Source of the DNA: an uncultured Megasphaera sp.
Lineage (GTDB): Bacteria > Bacillota > Negativicutes > Veillonellales > Megasphaeraceae
NCBI GenBank assembly: GCA_937895695.1
Contig: CALBLM010000319.1
Coordinates: forward strand, 1 to 6,570
Direction: 5' to 3'
Length of the DNA stretch: 6,570 nt
Of the stretch, positions 5,780-6,570 are shown one piece after another. Under the pieces are notes generated by a model. It was given only the letters and a program-made list of their open reading frames with translations, did not search any database and had not been told where the DNA came from. Both the position numbers and the translations under genes were made by a program. Every line of letters begins with the position of its first letter. Position 1 is the stretch's first letter.

Positions 5780-6570
5780 ATGAACACAAAATATTATTTG
5801 GGATTTGATGCAGGAACGCAAAGCGTAAAAGTTGCCGTATACGATGAGTCGATGCAATGCGTGGCAATGGATACTGCCAAAACGACATTATATTATCCTC
5901 ATCCGGGTTGGGTTCAGATGGATGTTGATGAATACTATCGTCTTATCAAACAATGTATGGCTTCGTGTAGCCGGCAAATGCGGAAAAAAGGATTAGATGT
6001 TACGGCAGTACGAGCAATTATGGGAGATGGCATTATTTGCGGCATAGCTGGGATTGATGCTGATGGGAATGCAATCACACCATATATCAACTATCTAGAT
6101 AGTCGTACGGCAGAAGATGTAGAAAACTTAAAGGGAAAACAGTATTCTATTTGGGCAAAAGAAACGGGAAATGCAGAACCTAATGTTATGTTTCCGGCTA
6201 TGTTTGCGCGTTGGTTTATGAAACATATTCCGGCATGGCGGGAAAAAGGTGTCAAATTTGTTCACAATTGTCCCTATGTTTTGATGCATTTAGCTGGATT
6301 ACGTGGTACAGATGCATTTATCGATTGGGGCATGATGTCTGGCTGGGGATTAGGATATCATGTTATGGAAAAACATTGGTCTTCTGAGCAGCTTCAGATT
6401 CTAGGAATAGATGCAGCATATATGCCAAAGATTGTTAAGCCCTGGGATATTATTGGCACATTACGAGAGGAAGATGCGTTGGAAACGGGATTTCCAGCAG
6501 GTATTCCTATTTGTGCCGGTGCGGGCGATACAATGGAATCCATGATGGGAAGCGGTATTTTAGAAGCAGT
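5780..6570 (+). CDS. FGGY-family carbohydrate kinase, N-terminal half (3' end outside window)
   Basis: The frame is open from ATG 5780 (ribosome site AAAGGCGGG at 5764-5772) to the window edge; 263 complete codons of a family usually near 500 residues. FGGY kinases transfer the ATP gamma-phosphate to sugars or polyols (xylulose, ribulose, glycerol, gluconate and others). The N-terminal phosphate-binding segment reads YLGFDAGTQSVKVAVYD with Asp10. Further landmarks are GWVQMDVDEYY (the family's PGWVEqdp block), YLDSRT at 105-110 and CAGAGDTMESMMGSG with D250, the expected catalytic base opening the C-terminal ATPase domain. The stretch GDGIICGIAGID (82-93) stands where xylulokinases have a GQMHG-type substrate loop; the usual histidine is replaced by Cys87. 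Substrate specificity therefore cannot be assigned; it looks xylulokinase-like, with ribulose or ribitol-type substrates possible. Control by the FMN riboswitch is its most distinctive property. Confidence 0.93.
   Translation, partial: MNTKYYLGFDAGTQSVKVAVYDESMQCVAMDTAKTTLYYPHPGWVQMDVDEYYRLIKQCMASCSRQMRKKGLDVTAVRAIMGDGIICGIAGIDADGNAITPYINYLDSRTAEDVENLKGKQYSIWAKETGNAEPNVMFPAMFARWFMKHIPAWREKGVKFVHNCPYVLMHLAGLRGTDAFIDWGMMSGWGLGYHVMEKHWSSEQLQILGIDAAYMPKIVKPWDIIGTLREEDALETGFPAGIPICAGAGDTMESMMGSGILEA

Noticed and set aside
1..6570. tRNA, rRNA, CRISPR arrays, insertion sequences or attachment sites
   Set aside because: No cloverleaf-type sequence, spaced direct repeats, transposase coding or flanking terminal repeats were seen on either strand.

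Overview
The window reads as a chromosomal segment from a low-to-moderate GC anaerobic Firmicute. A member of the Negativicutes (Veillonellaceae/Megasphaera/Dialister-like) is my best guess. It rests on the PolC-type replicase, the VanW and YerC/TrpR-like families, the FMN riboswitch with a Rho-independent terminator, strong AGGAG-type ribosome sites and the general codon use. Genus-level placement is inference. All genes lie on the + strand.

Left half (1-4310): the 3' end of a VanW-family gene is followed after 33 bases by a complete polC. This polC encodes only 1210 residues because the DEDD 3'-5' proofreading exonuclease, normally inserted in the PHP domain, is absent. The PHP metal ligands, the palm aspartates, the zinc finger and the C-terminal clamp-binding motif are all present.

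Middle (4311-5501): a good sigma-A-type promoter sits just after the polC stop. It is followed by a perfect 9-bp inverted repeat in the leader of a yerC-like (TrpR-superfamily) regulator. The yerC stop codon follows a run of six A. Directly after it, in the -1 frame, lies a short conserved-looking zinc-ribbon tail (two CPYC pairs) that has no start codon of its own. It looks like a C-terminal extension separated by a frameshift, a homopolymer slip or a sequence error. The tail ends in a TAATG overlap with the next gene, an all-helical protein of unknown function. An intrinsic terminator closes this probable operon.

Right part (5502-6570): an AT-rich inverted repeat is followed by an FMN (RFN) riboswitch aptamer, a linker hairpin and an intrinsic terminator. 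The switch controls the 5' half of an FGGY-family carbohydrate kinase, which runs off the window. FMN control of a sugar or polyol kinase is not the usual RFN context (riboflavin synthesis or transport). It is the most unexpected association in the window. The aptamer also carries an extra hairpin in a normally short loop, and its P1 strand can pair alternatively with the terminator arm.
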